Shown: positions 1 to 9,658, counted from the stretch's first letter. The stretch: DNA of 12,500 bases from Penaeus vannamei (GCF_042767895.1 NC_091549.1:35280829-35293328); one strand, 5' to 3'. Notes: generated by a model from the sequence alone, not told the origin. Made by a program: numbers and translations.

Positions 1-77
1 GGCCTGTTGAACAGCACTCCTAAAGGCTCCAGTTCCTCCTTAATTTCTTCCTGGCTCTTCATCTTGGCCGCAATCTC
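1..77 (-). CDS. Exon C (partial) of an unidentified minus-strand gene
   Basis: This is the 5' part of an internal exon; it continues beyond base 1. On the minus strand the acceptor reads GATTTGTTTTTAG|GAG, with a T-rich tract before TAG (80-78). The exon starts at 77 and is open for 25 codons plus two bases. It opens with E-I-A-A-K-M-K-S-Q-E-E and ends with P-L-G-V-L-F-N-R. The first half is charged and probably helical. The start phase is 0, matching the phase-0 end of exon B. I see no diagnostic motif and do not assign a family. The exon call rests on the splice consensus, shared phase and open frame. RNA evidence is not available here. Confidence 0.72.
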
Positions 78-186
78 CTAAAAACAAATCATATTTTTTA
101 TCTTAATATAATGAAAGATTCCATTAAAGAAAATCAAATTGTCATTCTTATTAAGGATTTTTTTCTTTTCTTTTCTGTTGACTTAC
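78..186 (-). other. Short phase-0 intron between exons B and C
   Basis: This is a 109-nt GT-AG intron on the minus strand. The donor is TTT|GTAAGT (GTAAGT at 186-181), an exact intronic consensus with a weak exonic side. The acceptor is a T-rich tract ending TTTTTAG at 84-78. The intron is A/T-rich, unlike the exons on either side. Reading straight through it in the frame of exon B soon departs from protein-like composition (K-R-K-E-K-N-P), which supports removal by splicing. Confidence 0.7.
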
Positions 187-330
187 AAAAGCGGTTTGAG
201 GTTCATAATAATGCGGGTCGGCGGGTCGGGTCACGTGGGACTGTGTTGCAATGTTGAGGGTCTGCAGTTGCAAGGTCATGTGGGGGTTCTCGATCACGAA
301 GGAGGTGCTATCGTGTAGGTGGTCACTCAC
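187..330 (-). CDS. Exon B of the unidentified minus-strand gene
   Basis: This is a 144-nt internal exon (48 codons) with phase 0 at both ends. Its acceptor is the pyrimidine-rich CACCCTTTCTTGTATTCCAG (350-331) and its donor is GTAAGT at 186-181. The peptide starts V-S-D-H-L-H-D-S-T, has a central stretch S-F-V-I-E-N-P-H-M-T-L-Q-L-Q-T-L-N-I that could be two beta strands, and ends H-Y-Y-E-P-Q-T-A-F. Many codons end in C or G (GTG ATC GAG AAC CCC CAC ATG ACC), which supports real coding. The I-E-N-P...L-Q-L-Q-T-L pattern resembles a beta-sandwich strand pair, but this is too weak to name a family. The exon begins with GTGAGT, itself a donor sequence. Because its length is a multiple of three, skipping it would keep the frame. 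Confidence 0.78.
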
Positions 331-352
331 CTGGAATACAAGAAAGGGTGTA
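322..352 (-). other. Juxtaposed 3'/5' splice site at the start of exon B
   Basis: On the minus strand a pyrimidine-rich tract ends in TATTCCAG and is followed immediately by GTGAGT (330-325). The site satisfies the acceptor consensus and the +1 to +6 donor consensus at the same point. This is the layout known from recursive splice sites in long insect and vertebrate introns. Joining exon A to exon B would recreate a donor, AAC|GTGAGT, at the junction. Whether it is used cannot be seen from DNA. Confidence 0.55.
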
Positions 353-401
353 GGTGAAATAACAAAGAGAAAACACAACTGAGGATTTTATATAAATATA
401 T

Positions 402-424
402 TGTTGCAAATCCTCCTTGCAACA
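402..424. repeat. Perfect 8-bp inverted repeat
   Basis: TGTTGCAA (402-409) and TTGCAACA (417-424) are exact reverse complements around a 7-nt loop. It could form a small hairpin in the intron RNA. There is no U-run or other context suggesting a terminator, and the function is unknown. Confidence 0.6.
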
Positions 425-488
425 GCGTGGCACTATTTTCCTTTTATTCCACCCTATACACCACGGCGCCACTACGAGAGTCAAAGGC

Positions 489-507
489 AGTGCTGGTCAC
501 TAGCACT
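489..507. repeat. Short inverted repeat AGTGCT / AGCACT
   Basis: AGTGCT (489-494) pairs exactly with AGCACT (502-507). After one mismatch, an inner GT/AC pair extends the stem. It is short enough to be chance, and no function is inferred. Confidence 0.4.
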
Positions 508-599
508 TCCAATGTCCGTCTTTCTGCTGTTGATAACTAAAACACAACACTCATCTACGTAGCCGACGCAAGACTGCACTAGGAAGGTGGCATGAGGCT

Positions 600-725
600 A
601 GCTCGGGCGTGACGGTCTTCACGTGCGCTGAAAAATGGTTTCTTCAGCGCAACATCCGCGCATGCGTCTGTCTCAATCCGCCTCCCCTCGACGCCCTCTC
701 CTTCGCGCCTCTTTTTCCCGCCAAA
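600..725. promoter_or_regulatory. CpG-rich segment with promoter-type motifs
   Basis: About 15 CpG dinucleotides fall within 601-722, in an otherwise A/T-rich intron. The segment has an E-box CACGTG (620-625), GCGCATGCG (658-666, one base short of the palindromic NRF-1-type core) and TTTCCCGCC (714-722, an E2F-type site). Such motif clusters are typical of CpG-type housekeeping promoters in animals. Here it could be an alternative internal promoter, an enhancer, or a remnant of an inserted sequence. No TATA box or initiator is placed convincingly, so orientation is unknown. Motif identities come from established consensus sequences; the function is inferred. Confidence 0.3.
624..651. repeat. 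Perfect 9-bp inverted repeat within the CpG-rich segment
   Basis: TGCGCTGAA (624-632) is the exact reverse complement of TTCAGCGCA (643-651), with a 10-nt spacer. It overlaps the end of the CACGTG box. It could be a hairpin in RNA or a dyad binding site in DNA. Confidence 0.6.
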
Positions 726-763
726 AAACATGCACATTACGATGCGCAAACAGCGTTCACAGC

Positions 764-998
<235 letters not shown>

Positions 999-1323
999 TA
1001 CGTATGAGGTCTTGATAATCATAGGTATATTATTACTAAGACATTCACTGAATATCCACATCATACCTATTTGCACATTTGTTCATATATATTGTTTAGA
1101 ATCATTTATTTACTTTACATATTTATTTACTCGCGCAACAAAAGGAGGTTTGGAAGTAGAAAGGTGGCACTGACATTGAACAAACACTTTTCAATATATG
1201 ATAGTATATAAAAAGCATGTCATTCACCGTCACTTTCCACGCCACAGTCACTATCCCTAATATTCGCTGTTACTACCCAATAGCCACACGCTCGTCTATG
1301 TAAGTATATAGATCTTCGTGTAT

Positions 1324-1659
1324 CGCCAGAGCTCTTCGTTCACCAAAGAACTTTTTGTTCACCTAAGAGACGCATCCATACATCGCCTGAGCCTCGACGC
1401 CGATCAAAGGGCTTTGCACTAACCAGGGATTTCTGTTCAACAAAGAGGTTTAGGTTAATATGTCGTCAGAACCATTTTTTTTCACAAGAGAAACTTTAAC
1501 CAAACTTCCACCAAAAACCCTCCCTTCACTAAAGAATTCTGCAACCACCAGAGAACATTCCATTTGCCATTACCTTCCGTGCACCAAAGAGCCCTTCCTG
1601 CGTTCACCAAGAGAGCCGTTCATTCACCGATCCTGTATAACAAAGAGCCTTACGTTCAT
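1324..1659. repeat. Decayed tandem repeat, period about 18-23 bp
   Basis: Variants of TTCACCAAAGAGCCCTTC recur through this stretch. Clear copies include CACCAAAGAACTTTTTGTT (1341-1359), CACCTAAGAGACGC (from 1360), CAACAAAGAGG near 1439, CACTAAAGAATTC near 1530, CACCAAAGAGCCCTTCC (from about 1582) and CACCAAGAGAGCCG (from about 1605), plus ACAAAGAGCCTTACG just before exon A. Copies are divergent and unevenly spaced, so this is an old minisatellite unrelated in sequence to the large array downstream. The open frames over this stretch have no protein-like features beyond the repeat. Confidence 0.6.
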
Positions 1660-1767
1660 ATACCGCCAGTCGTCTTGCGTGGCCGTGTTGGCGAGAATCT
1701 CCTGCGACATTTCCGACCAGGGCGAGCGCGCCATCTCCTCCGTCACGGCCCTCAGGTCCTGGATCGG
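1654..1767 (-). CDS. Exon A of the unidentified minus-strand gene
   Basis: This is a 114-nt internal exon (38 codons), phase 0 at both ends. The acceptor is GGACTCCTCGCTCCCCTCAG (1787-1768) and the donor is AAC|GTAAGG (1653-1648). The peptide begins P-I-Q-D-L-R-A-V-T-E-E-M, continues R-S-P-W-S-E-M-S-Q-E-I-L-A-N and ends T-Q-D-D-W-R-Y-M-N. Codons are strongly G/C-ending (GAC CTG AGG GCC GTG ACG GAG GAG ATG GCG), unlike the flanking DNA. It joins exon B in frame. Family not recognised; it contains no obvious membrane or signal segment. The upstream intron must hold the minisatellite array, because the array runs on to the window edge. The overlapping plus-strand frame (1460-1771) is judged a shadow. 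Confidence 0.75.
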
Positions 1768-1897
1768 CTGAGGGGAGCGAGGAGTCCGTTACCATCGCCA
1801 TCCTTCCGAGAATGATTAACAAATCTGCATATCTCTCATTTTTATCATCTTGTTTGTACCATTATCACAAAAGAGAATGATAATAGTGTAATAAAGA
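1768..1897 (-). other. Intronic A/T-rich sequence between exon A and the array
   Basis: These 130 bp are mostly A/T-rich, with the pyrimidine tract and acceptor of exon A at the low-coordinate end on the minus strand. AGAGAATGATAATAG-like sequence near 1872 resembles GAGAATGATTAAC near 1809, but this is not enough to call a repeat. Nothing else is visible. Confidence 0.5.
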
Positions 1898-1999
1898 GGC
1901 AATTCCTCGATAATCAAAATAAAAAGAAAACAACAAAAAACACCACTTCACAGGCAATCATCCCTCGAAAATCAAAATCAAAATAAAAAACAACAAAAA
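1898..1999. repeat. Diverged long units at the left edge of the minisatellite
   Basis: Two imperfect units of about 54-59 bp precede the regular array. Each begins GGCAAT..TCCCTCG-like (1898 and 1952), continues with an A-rich linker containing ATCAAAAT and CAACAAAA, and ends in CACTTC-like sequence. The core halves match the 34-bp unit (CCCTCG, then CTTCACTTCTCGGG). The linker, however, is a mixed A/T/C sequence of about 28-32 bp instead of a 6-9 base A run. They are probably relics of the founder unit, as expected at an array border where homogenisation is weakest. Confidence 0.6.
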
Positions 2000-2289
2000 C
2001 TTCACTTCTCGGGTAACAATCCCTCGAAAAAAACTTCACTTCTCGGGAAACCATCCCTCGAAAAAAACCTTCATTTCTCGGGTAACCATCCCTCGAAAAA
2101 AACTTCACTTCTCGGGCAACCATCCCTCGAAAAAAACTTCACTTCTCGGGCAACCATCCCTCGAAAAAAACTTCACTTCTCGGGTAACCATCCCTCGAAA
2201 AAAACTTCACTTCTCGGGCAACCATCCCTCGAAAAAAACTTCACTTCTCGGGCAACCATCCCTCGAAAAAAACTTCACTTCTCGGGTAA

Positions 2290-2885
2290 CCATCCCTCGA
2301 AAAAAAACTTCACTTCTCGGGTAACCACTTCTCGGGTAACCATCCCTCAAAAAAAACTTCACTTCTCGGGTAACCATCCCTCGAAAAAAAACTTCACTTC
2401 TCGGGTAACCATTCCTCGAAAAAGAACTTCACTTCTCGGGTAACCATCCCTCGAAAAAAAAACTTCACTTCTCGGGTAACCATCCCTCGAAAAAAAACTT
2501 CACTTCTCGGGTAACCACTTCTCGGGTAACCATCCCTCAAAAAAAACTTCACTTCTCGGGTAACCATTCCTCGAAAAAGAACTTCACTTCTCGGGTAACC
2601 ATCCCTCGAAAAAAAAACTTCACTTCTCGGGTAACCATCCCTCGAAAAAAAACTTCACTTCTCGGGTAACCACTTCTCGGGTAACCATCCCTCAAAAAAA
2701 ACTTCACTTCTCGGGTAACCATTCCTCGAAAAAGAACTTCACTTCTCGGGTAACCATCCCTCGAAAAAAAACTTCACTTCTCGGGTAACCATCCCTCGAA
2801 AAAAAACTTCACTTCTCGGGTAACCACTTCTCGGGTAACCATCCCTCAAAAAAAACTTCACTTCTCGGGTAACCATCCCTCGAAA
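2290..2885. repeat. Higher-order repeat of about 155 bp marked by a fused half-unit
   Basis: A truncated unit fused to the next, seen as GGTAACCACTTCTCGGGTAACC, occurs with its AACCACTT at 2323, 2513, 2668 and 2822. It is followed each time by the CCTCAAAA variant and, nearby, ATTCCTCG and AAAAAGAA variants in the same order. Spacing is 190, 155 and 154 bp. The first interval carries one extra 35-bp unit. This is a block of about 4.5 units amplified in tandem. Confidence 0.85.
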
Positions 2886-3860
2886 AAAAACACTTCTCGG
2901 GTAACCATCCCTCGAAAAAGAACTTCACTTCTCGGGTAACCATCCCTCGAAAAAAAAACTTCACTTCTCGGGTAACCATCCCTCGAAAAAAAACTTCACT
3001 TCTCGGGTAACCATCCCTCGAAAAAAAAACTTCACTTCTCGGGTAACCATCCCTCGAAAAGGAACTTCACTTCTCGGGTAACCATCCCTCGAAAAAAACT
3101 TCACTTCTCGGGTAACCATCCCTCGAAAAAAACTTCACTTCTCGGGTAACCATCCCTCGAAAAAAAACTTCACTTCTCGGGTAACCATCCCTCGAAAAAA
3201 ACTTCACTTCTCGGGTAACCATCCCTCGAAAAAGAACTTCACTTCTCGGATAACCATCCCTCGAAAAAAAACTTCACTTCTCGGGTAACCATCCCTCGAA
3301 AAAAACTTCACTTCTCGGGTAACCATCCCTCGAAAAAAAAACTTCACTTCTCGGGTAACCATCCCTCGAAAAAGAACTTCACTTCTCGGGTAACCATCCC
3401 TCGAAAAAAAACTTCACTTCTCGGGTAACCATCCCTCGAAAAAAACTTCACTTCTCGGGTAACCATCCCTCGAAAAAAACCTTCACTTCTCGGGTAACAA
3501 TCCCTCGAAAAAAAACCTTCACTTCTCGGGTAACCATCCCTCGAAAAAAACTTCACTTCTCGGGTAACAATCCCTCGAAAAAAAAAAAAAACACTTCTCG
3601 GGTAACCATCCCTCGAAAAAAAAGCACTTCTCGGGTAACCATCCCTCGAAAAAAAACTTCACTTCTCGGGTAACCTTCCCTCGAAGAAAAAAACACTTCT
3701 CGGGTAACCATCCCTCGAAAAAAACTTCATTTCTCGGGTAACCATCCCTCGAAAAAAAAACACTTCTCGGGTAACCATCCCTCGAAAAAAACTTCACTTC
3801 TCGGGTAACCATCCCTCGAAAAAAACTTCACTTCTCGGGTAACCATCCCTCGAAAAAAAA

Positions 3861-4530
3861 CTTCACTTCTCGGGTAACCATCCCTCGAAAAAGAACTTCA
3901 TTTCTCGGGTAACCATCCCTCGAAAAAAACTTCACTTCTCGGGTAACCATCCCTCGAAAAAGAACTTCATTTCTCGGGTAACAATCCCTCGAAAAAAAAC
4001 CTTCACTTCTCGGGTAACAATCCCTCGAAAAAAAAATTCACTTCTCGGGTAACAATCCCTCGAAAAAAAACTTCACTTCTCGGGTAACCATCCCTCGAAA
4101 AAAAAACACTTCTCGGGTAACCATCCCTCGAAAAAAACTTCACTTCTCGGGTAACCATCCCTCGAAAAAAACTTCACTTCTCGGGTAACCATCCCTCGAA
4201 AAAAAACTTCACTTCTCGGGTAACCATCCCTCGAAAAAGAACTTCATTTCTCGGGTAACCATCCCTCGAAAAAAACTTCACTTCTCGGGTAACCATCCCT
4301 CGAAAAAGAACTTCATTTCTCGGGTAACAATCCCTCGAAAAAAAACCTTCACTTCTCGGGTAACAATCCCTCGAAAAAAAAATTCACTTCTCGGGTAACA
4401 ATCCCTCGAAAAAAACTTCACTTCTCGGGTAACCATCCCTCGAAAAAAACTTCACTTCTCGGGTAACCATCCCTCGAAAAAAAAACACTTCTCGGGTAAC
4501 CATCCCTCGAAAAAAAACTTCACTTCTCGG
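3861..4530. repeat. About 346-bp block duplicated in tandem
   Basis: The ordered series AAAAAGAACTTCATTTC, AACAATCC, AAAACCTTCAC, AACAATCC and AAAATTCAC appears from about 3961 and again from about 4307, an offset of 346 bp (about ten units). Downstream, the second copy carries roughly one additional unit before the shared CTTCA-less variant (near 4104 and 4486). Boundaries are approximate because units are so alike. Confidence 0.8.
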
Positions 4531-5111
4531 GTAACCATCCCTCGAAAAAAAACTTCACTTCTCGGGTAACCATCCCTCGAAAAAAAAACTTCACTTCTCG
4601 GGTAACCATCCCTCGAAAAAGAACTTCACTTCTCGGGTAACCATCCCTCGAAAAAAATTCACTTCTCGGGTAACCATCCCTCGAAAAAAATTCACTTCTC
4701 GGGTAACCATCCCTCGAAAAAAAACTTCACTTCTTGGGTAACCATCTCTCGAAAAAAAAACACCTCGGGTAACCATCCCTCGAAAAAATCTTCACTTCTC
4801 GGGTAACCATCCCTCGAAAAAAACCCACTTCTCGGGTAACCATCCCTCGAAAAAAACACTTCTCGGGTAACCATCCCTCGAAAAAAAACTTCACTTCTCG
4901 GGTAACCATCCCTCGAAAAAAAAACTTCACTTCTCGGGTAACCATCCCTCGAAAAAAAAAACTTCACTTCTCGGGTAACCATTCCTCGAAAAAAAACTTC
5001 ACTTCTCGGGTAACCATCCCTCGAAAAAAAAACACTTCTCGGGTAACCATCCCTTGAAAAAAACTTCACTTCTCGGGTAACCATCCCTCGAAAAAAAACT
5101 TCACTTCTCGG

Positions 5112-5185
5112 GTAACCATCCCTCGAAAAAAAATTAACTTCTCGGGTAACCATCCCTCGAAAAAAAATTAACTTCTCGGGTAACC
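5112..5185. repeat. Local pair of ATTAACTTC variant units
   Basis: Two adjacent units read AAAATTAACTTCTCGGG in place of AAAACTTCACTTC (near 5132 and 5167). A single similar unit recurs near 11149, and a TTGACTTC form near 8498. This is an example of a private variant doubled by local slippage or unequal exchange. Confidence 0.6.
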
Positions 5186-6589
5186 ATCCCTCGAAAAAAA
5201 CCCCACTTCTCGGGTAACCATCCCTCGAAAAAAACTTCACTTCTCGGGTAACCATCCCTCGAGAAAAACCTTCACTTCTCGGGTAACCATCCCTCGAAAA
5301 AAAAAAAACTTCACTTCTCGGGTAACCATCCTTCGAAAAAAACTTCACTTCTCGGGTAACCATTCCTCGAAAAAAAACTTCACTTCTCGGGTAACCATCC
5401 CTCGAAAAAAAAAACACTTCTCGGGTAACCATCCCTCGAAAAATAAAACACTTCTCGGGTAACCATCCCTCGAGAAAAAAACATTTCTCGGGTAACCATC
5501 CCTCGTAAAAACCTTCACTTCTCGGGTAACCATCCCTCGAAAAAAAACCCCACTTCTCGGGTAACCATCCCTCGAAAAAAACTTCACTTCTCAGGTAACC
5601 ATCCCTCGAAAAAAAACTTCACTTCTCGGGTAACCATCCCTCGAAAAAAAGCTTCATTTCTCGGGTAACCATCTCTCGAAAAAAAAATTCATTTCTCGGG
5701 TAACCATCTCTCGAAAAAAAAAACTTCACTTCTCGGGTAACCATCCCTCGAAAAAAAAAACACTTCTCGGGTAACCATCCCTCGAAAAAAAACTTCACTT
5801 CTTGGGTAACCATCCCTCGAAAAAAAGCTTCATTTCTCGGGTAACCATCTCTCGAAAAAAAAAATTCATTTCTCGGGTAACCATCCCTAGAAAAAAAAAT
5901 TCATTCTCAGGTAACCATCCCTCGAAAAAAAAAAACACTTCTCGGGTAACCATCCCTCGAAAAAATACTTCACTTCTCGGGTAACCATCCCTCGAAAAAA
6001 ACACTTCTCGGGTAACCATCCCTCGAAAAAGAACTTCACTTCTCGGGTAACCATCCCTCGAAAAAAAACTTCACTTCTCGGGTAACCATCCCTCGAAAAA
6101 AAACTTCACTTCTCGGGTAACCATCCCTCGAAAAAAAACTTCACTTCTCGGGTAACCATCCCTCGAAAAAAAACTTCACTTCTCGGGTAACCATCCCTCG
6201 AAAAAAACCACCTCGGGTTAACCATCCCTCGAAAAAAACATTTCTCGGGTAACCATCCCTCGAAAAAAAAGCACTTCTCGGGTAACCATCCCTCGAAAAA
6301 AAACACTTCTCGGGTAACCATCCCTCGAAAAAAACTTCACTTCTCGGGTAACCATCCCTCGAAAAAAAACACTTCTCGGGTAACCATCCCTCGAAAAAAA
6401 CACTTCTCGGTTAACCATCCCTCGAAAAATAAAACACTTCTCGGGTAACCATCCCTCGAAAAAAACTTCACTTCTCGGGTAACCATCCCTCGAAAAAAAC
6501 TTCACTTCTCGGGTAACCATCCCTCGAAAAAAAACACTTCTCGGGTAACCATCCCTCGAAAAAAAAACACTTCTCGGGTAACCATCCCT

Positions 6590-8470
6590 CGAAAAAACTT
6601 CACTTCTTGGGTAACCATCCCTCGAAAAAAACACTTCTCGGGTAACCATCCCTCGAAAAAAAACTTCACTTCTCGGGTAACAATCCCTCGAAAAAAAACT
6701 TCACTTCTCGGGTAACCATCCCTCGAAAAAAACCCACTTCTCGGGTAACCATCCCTCGAAAAAAAACTTCACTTCTCGGGTAACCATCCCTCGAAAAAAA
6801 ACTTCACTTCTCGGATAACCATCCCTCGAAAAAAAACTTCATTTCTCGGGTAACCATCCCTTGAAAAAAAACTTCACTTCTCGGGTAACCATCCCTCGAA
6901 AAAAAACTTCACTTCTCGGGTAACCATCCCTCGAAAAAAAAAACACTTCTCGGTTAACCATCCCTCGAAAAAAACTTCATTTCTCGGGTAACCATCCCTC
7001 GAAAAAAAACTTCACTTCTCGGGTAACCATCCCTCGAAAAAAACTTCACTTCTCGGGTAACCATCCCTCGAAAAAAAAAAAACACTTCTCGGTTAACCAT
7101 CCCTCGAAAAAAACAACACTTCTCGGGTAACCATCCCTCGAAAAAAAACACCACGGGTAACCATCCCTCGAAAAAACAACACTTCTCGGGTAACCATCCC
7201 TCGAAAAAAAACACCACGGGTAACCATCCCTCGAAAAAAAACTTCAATTCTCGGGTAACCATCCCTCGGAAAAAAAACAATTCTCGGGTAACCATCCCTC
7301 GAAAAAGAACTTCACTTCTCGGGTAACCATCCCTCGAAAAAAAAACCTTCACTTCTCGGGTAACCATCCCTCGAAAAAAACGTCACTTCTCGGGTAACCA
7401 TCCCTCGAAAAAAAAAACACTTCTCGGGTAACCATCCCTCGAAAAAAACTTCACTTCTCGGGTAACCATCCCTCGAAAAAAAACTTCACTTCTCGGGTAA
7501 CCATCCCTCGAAAAAAAACTTCACTTCTCGGGTAACCATCCCTCGAAAAAAAACTTCATTTCTCGGGTAACCATCCCTTGAAAAAAACTTCATTTCTCGG
7601 GTAACCATCCCTCGAAAAAAACTTCACTTCTCGGGTAACCATCCCTCAAAAAAAAAACACTTCTCGGGTAACCATCCCTCGAAAAAACTTCACTTCTTGG
7701 GTAACCATCCCTCGAAAAAAACACTTCTCGGGTAACCATCCCTCGAAAAAAAACTTCACTTCTCGGGTAACAATCCCTCGAAAAAAACTTCACTTCTCGG
7801 GTAACCATCCCTCGAAAAAAACCCACTTCTCGGGTAACCATCCCTCGAAAAAAAACTTCACTTCTCGGGTAACCATCCCTCGAAAAAAACTTCATTTCTC
7901 GGGTAACCATCCCTCGAAAAAAAACTTCACTTCTCGGATAACCATCCCTCGAAAAAAAACTTCATTTCTCGGGTAACCATCCCTTGAAAAAAAACTTCAC
8001 TTCTCGGGTAACCATCCCTCGAAAAAAACTTCACTTCTCGGGTAACCATCCCTCGAAAAAAAAAACACTTCTCGGTTAACCATCCCTCGAAAAAAACAAC
8101 ACTTCTCGGGTAACCATCCCTCGAAAAAAAACACCACGGGTAACCATCCCTCGAAAAAACAACACTTCTCGGGTAACCATCCCTCGAAAAAAAACACCAC
8201 GGGTAACCATCCCTCGAAAAAAAACTTCAATTCTCGGGTAACCATCCCTCGGAAAAAAAACACTTCTCGGGTAACCATCCCTCGAAAAAGAACTTCACTT
8301 CTCGGGTAACCATCCCTCGAAAAAAAAACCTTCACTTCTCGGGTAACCATCCCTCGAAAAAAACGTCACTTCTCGGGTAACCATCCCTCGAAAAAAAAAC
8401 ACTTCTCGGGTAACCATCCCTCGAAAAAAACTTCACTTCTCGGGTAACCATCCCTCGAAAAAAAACTTCA
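6590..8470. repeat. Two adjacent kilobase-scale copies of a variant block
   Basis: Markers run in the same order in about 6590-7560 and about 7680-8470: CACTTCTTGGG (6601, 7691), AACAATCC, AAACCCACTTC (6732, 7821), GGATAACC, CCCTTGAAA, GGTTAACC (6952 and 7091, versus 8074), ACAACACTTC, two CCACGGG truncations, TTCAATTC and CCTCGGAAA. The offset is about 1090 bp early and 983 bp later, because the copies differ by whole units. The first copy has an additional four-unit stretch with a second GGTTAACC. Confidence 0.8.
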
Positions 8471-8990
8471 CTTCTCGGGTAACCATCCCTCGAAAAAAAT
8501 TGACTTCTCGGGTAACCATCCCTCGAAAAAAAACTTCACTTCTCGGGTAACCATCCCTCGAAAAAGAACTTCACTTCTCGGGTAACCATCCCTCGAAAAA
8601 AAACTTCACTTCTCGGGTAACCATCCCTCGAAAAAAAACTTCACTTCTCGGGTAACCATCCCTCGAAAAAAAATTCACTTCTCGGGTAACCATCCCTCGA
8701 AAAAAAACTTCACTTCTCGGGTAACCATCCCTCGAAAAAAACACTTCTCGGGTAACCATCCCTCGAAAAAAGAACTTCACTTTTCGGGTAACCATCCCTC
8801 GAAAAAAAACTTCACTTCTCGGGTAACCATCCCTCGAAAAAAACTTCACTTCTCGGGTAACCATCCCTCGAAAAAAAACAACACTTCTCGGGTAACCATC
8901 CCTTGAAAAAAACTTCACTTCTCGGGTAACCATCCCTCGAAAAAAACTTCACTTCTCGGGTAACCATCCCTCGAAAAAGAACTTCACTTC
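7920..8990. repeat. Segmental duplication, proximal copy (partner 10571-11713)
   Basis: From GGATAACC at 7937 onward, this block is matched unit by unit at 10571-11713. Over 7997-8350 and 10648-11001 the conceptual minus-strand translations (117 codons) are identical, offset 2651 bp. Over 8571-8933 and 11294-11656 they differ by one residue in 120, offset 2723 bp. The 72-bp change in offset is a two-unit insertion in the distal copy. Confidence 0.88.
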
Positions 8991-9340
8991 TCGGGTAACC
9001 ATCCCTCGAAAAATACTTCACTTCTCGGGTAACCATCCCTTGAAAAAAAAACTTCACTTCTCGGGTAACCATCCCTCGAAAAAAACTTCACTTCTCGGGT
9101 AACCATCCCTCGAAAAAAACTTCACTTCTCGGGTAACCATCCCTCGAAAAAGAACTTCACTTCTCGGGTAACCATCCCTTGAAAAAAAACTTCACTTCTC
9201 GGGTAACCATCCCTCGAAAAAAACTTCACTTCTCGGGTAACCATCCCTCGAAAAAGAACTTCACTTCTCGGGTAACCATCCCTTGAAAAAAAACTTCACT
9301 TCTCGGGTAACCATCCCTCGAAAAAAACTTCACTTCTTGG
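8937..9340. repeat. Three-unit (about 104-bp) higher-order repeat, first cluster
   Basis: The ordered triplet of AAAAAGAA unit, CCCTTGAAA unit and plain unit repeats here, with CCCTTG at 9176 and 9280. The whole segment matches about 9875-10270 with an offset of about 935 bp, including a private GAAAAATACTTC variant (9014 and 9950). Confidence 0.8.
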
Positions 9341-9658
9341 GTAACCATCCCTCGAAAAAACACTTCACTTCTCGGGTAACCATCCCTCGAAAAAAAAACT
9401 TCACTTCTCGGGTAACCATCCCTCGAAAAAACACTTCACTTCTTGGGTAACCATCCCTCGAAAAAACACTTCACTTCTCGGGTAACCATCCCTCGAAAAA
9501 AAACTTCACTTCTCGGGTAACCATCCCTCGAAAAAACACTTCACTTCTTGGGTAACCATCCCTCGAAAAAACACTTCACTTCTTGGGTAACCATCCCTCG
9601 AAAAAACACTTCACTTCTTGGGTAACCATCCCTCGAAAAAAAACCCACTTCTCGGGTA

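Noticed and set aside
402..424. Rho-independent terminator
   Set aside because: A hairpin is present, but no T-run follows and the context is eukaryotic intron.
1460..1822. Plus-strand frames (103 and 83 codons) and a minus-strand frame (72 codons) near exon A
   Set aside because: They overlap exon A in other frames or read through the decayed tandem repeat and the splice sites. Composition is not protein-like outside the exon shadow, and the minus frame differs from the spliced frame.
4692..5432. Long minus-strand open frame (246 codons) of repeated M-V-T-R-E-V-K-F-F and R-D-G-Y-P-R-S-E-V-F-F
   Set aside because: It is simply the 34-bp unit read through three frames as A-run lengths shift it. 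One frame has TGA in every full unit, open stretches depend on indels, and there is no unique sequence, signal or non-repeat domain. The same applies to all other open frames in 1914-12422.
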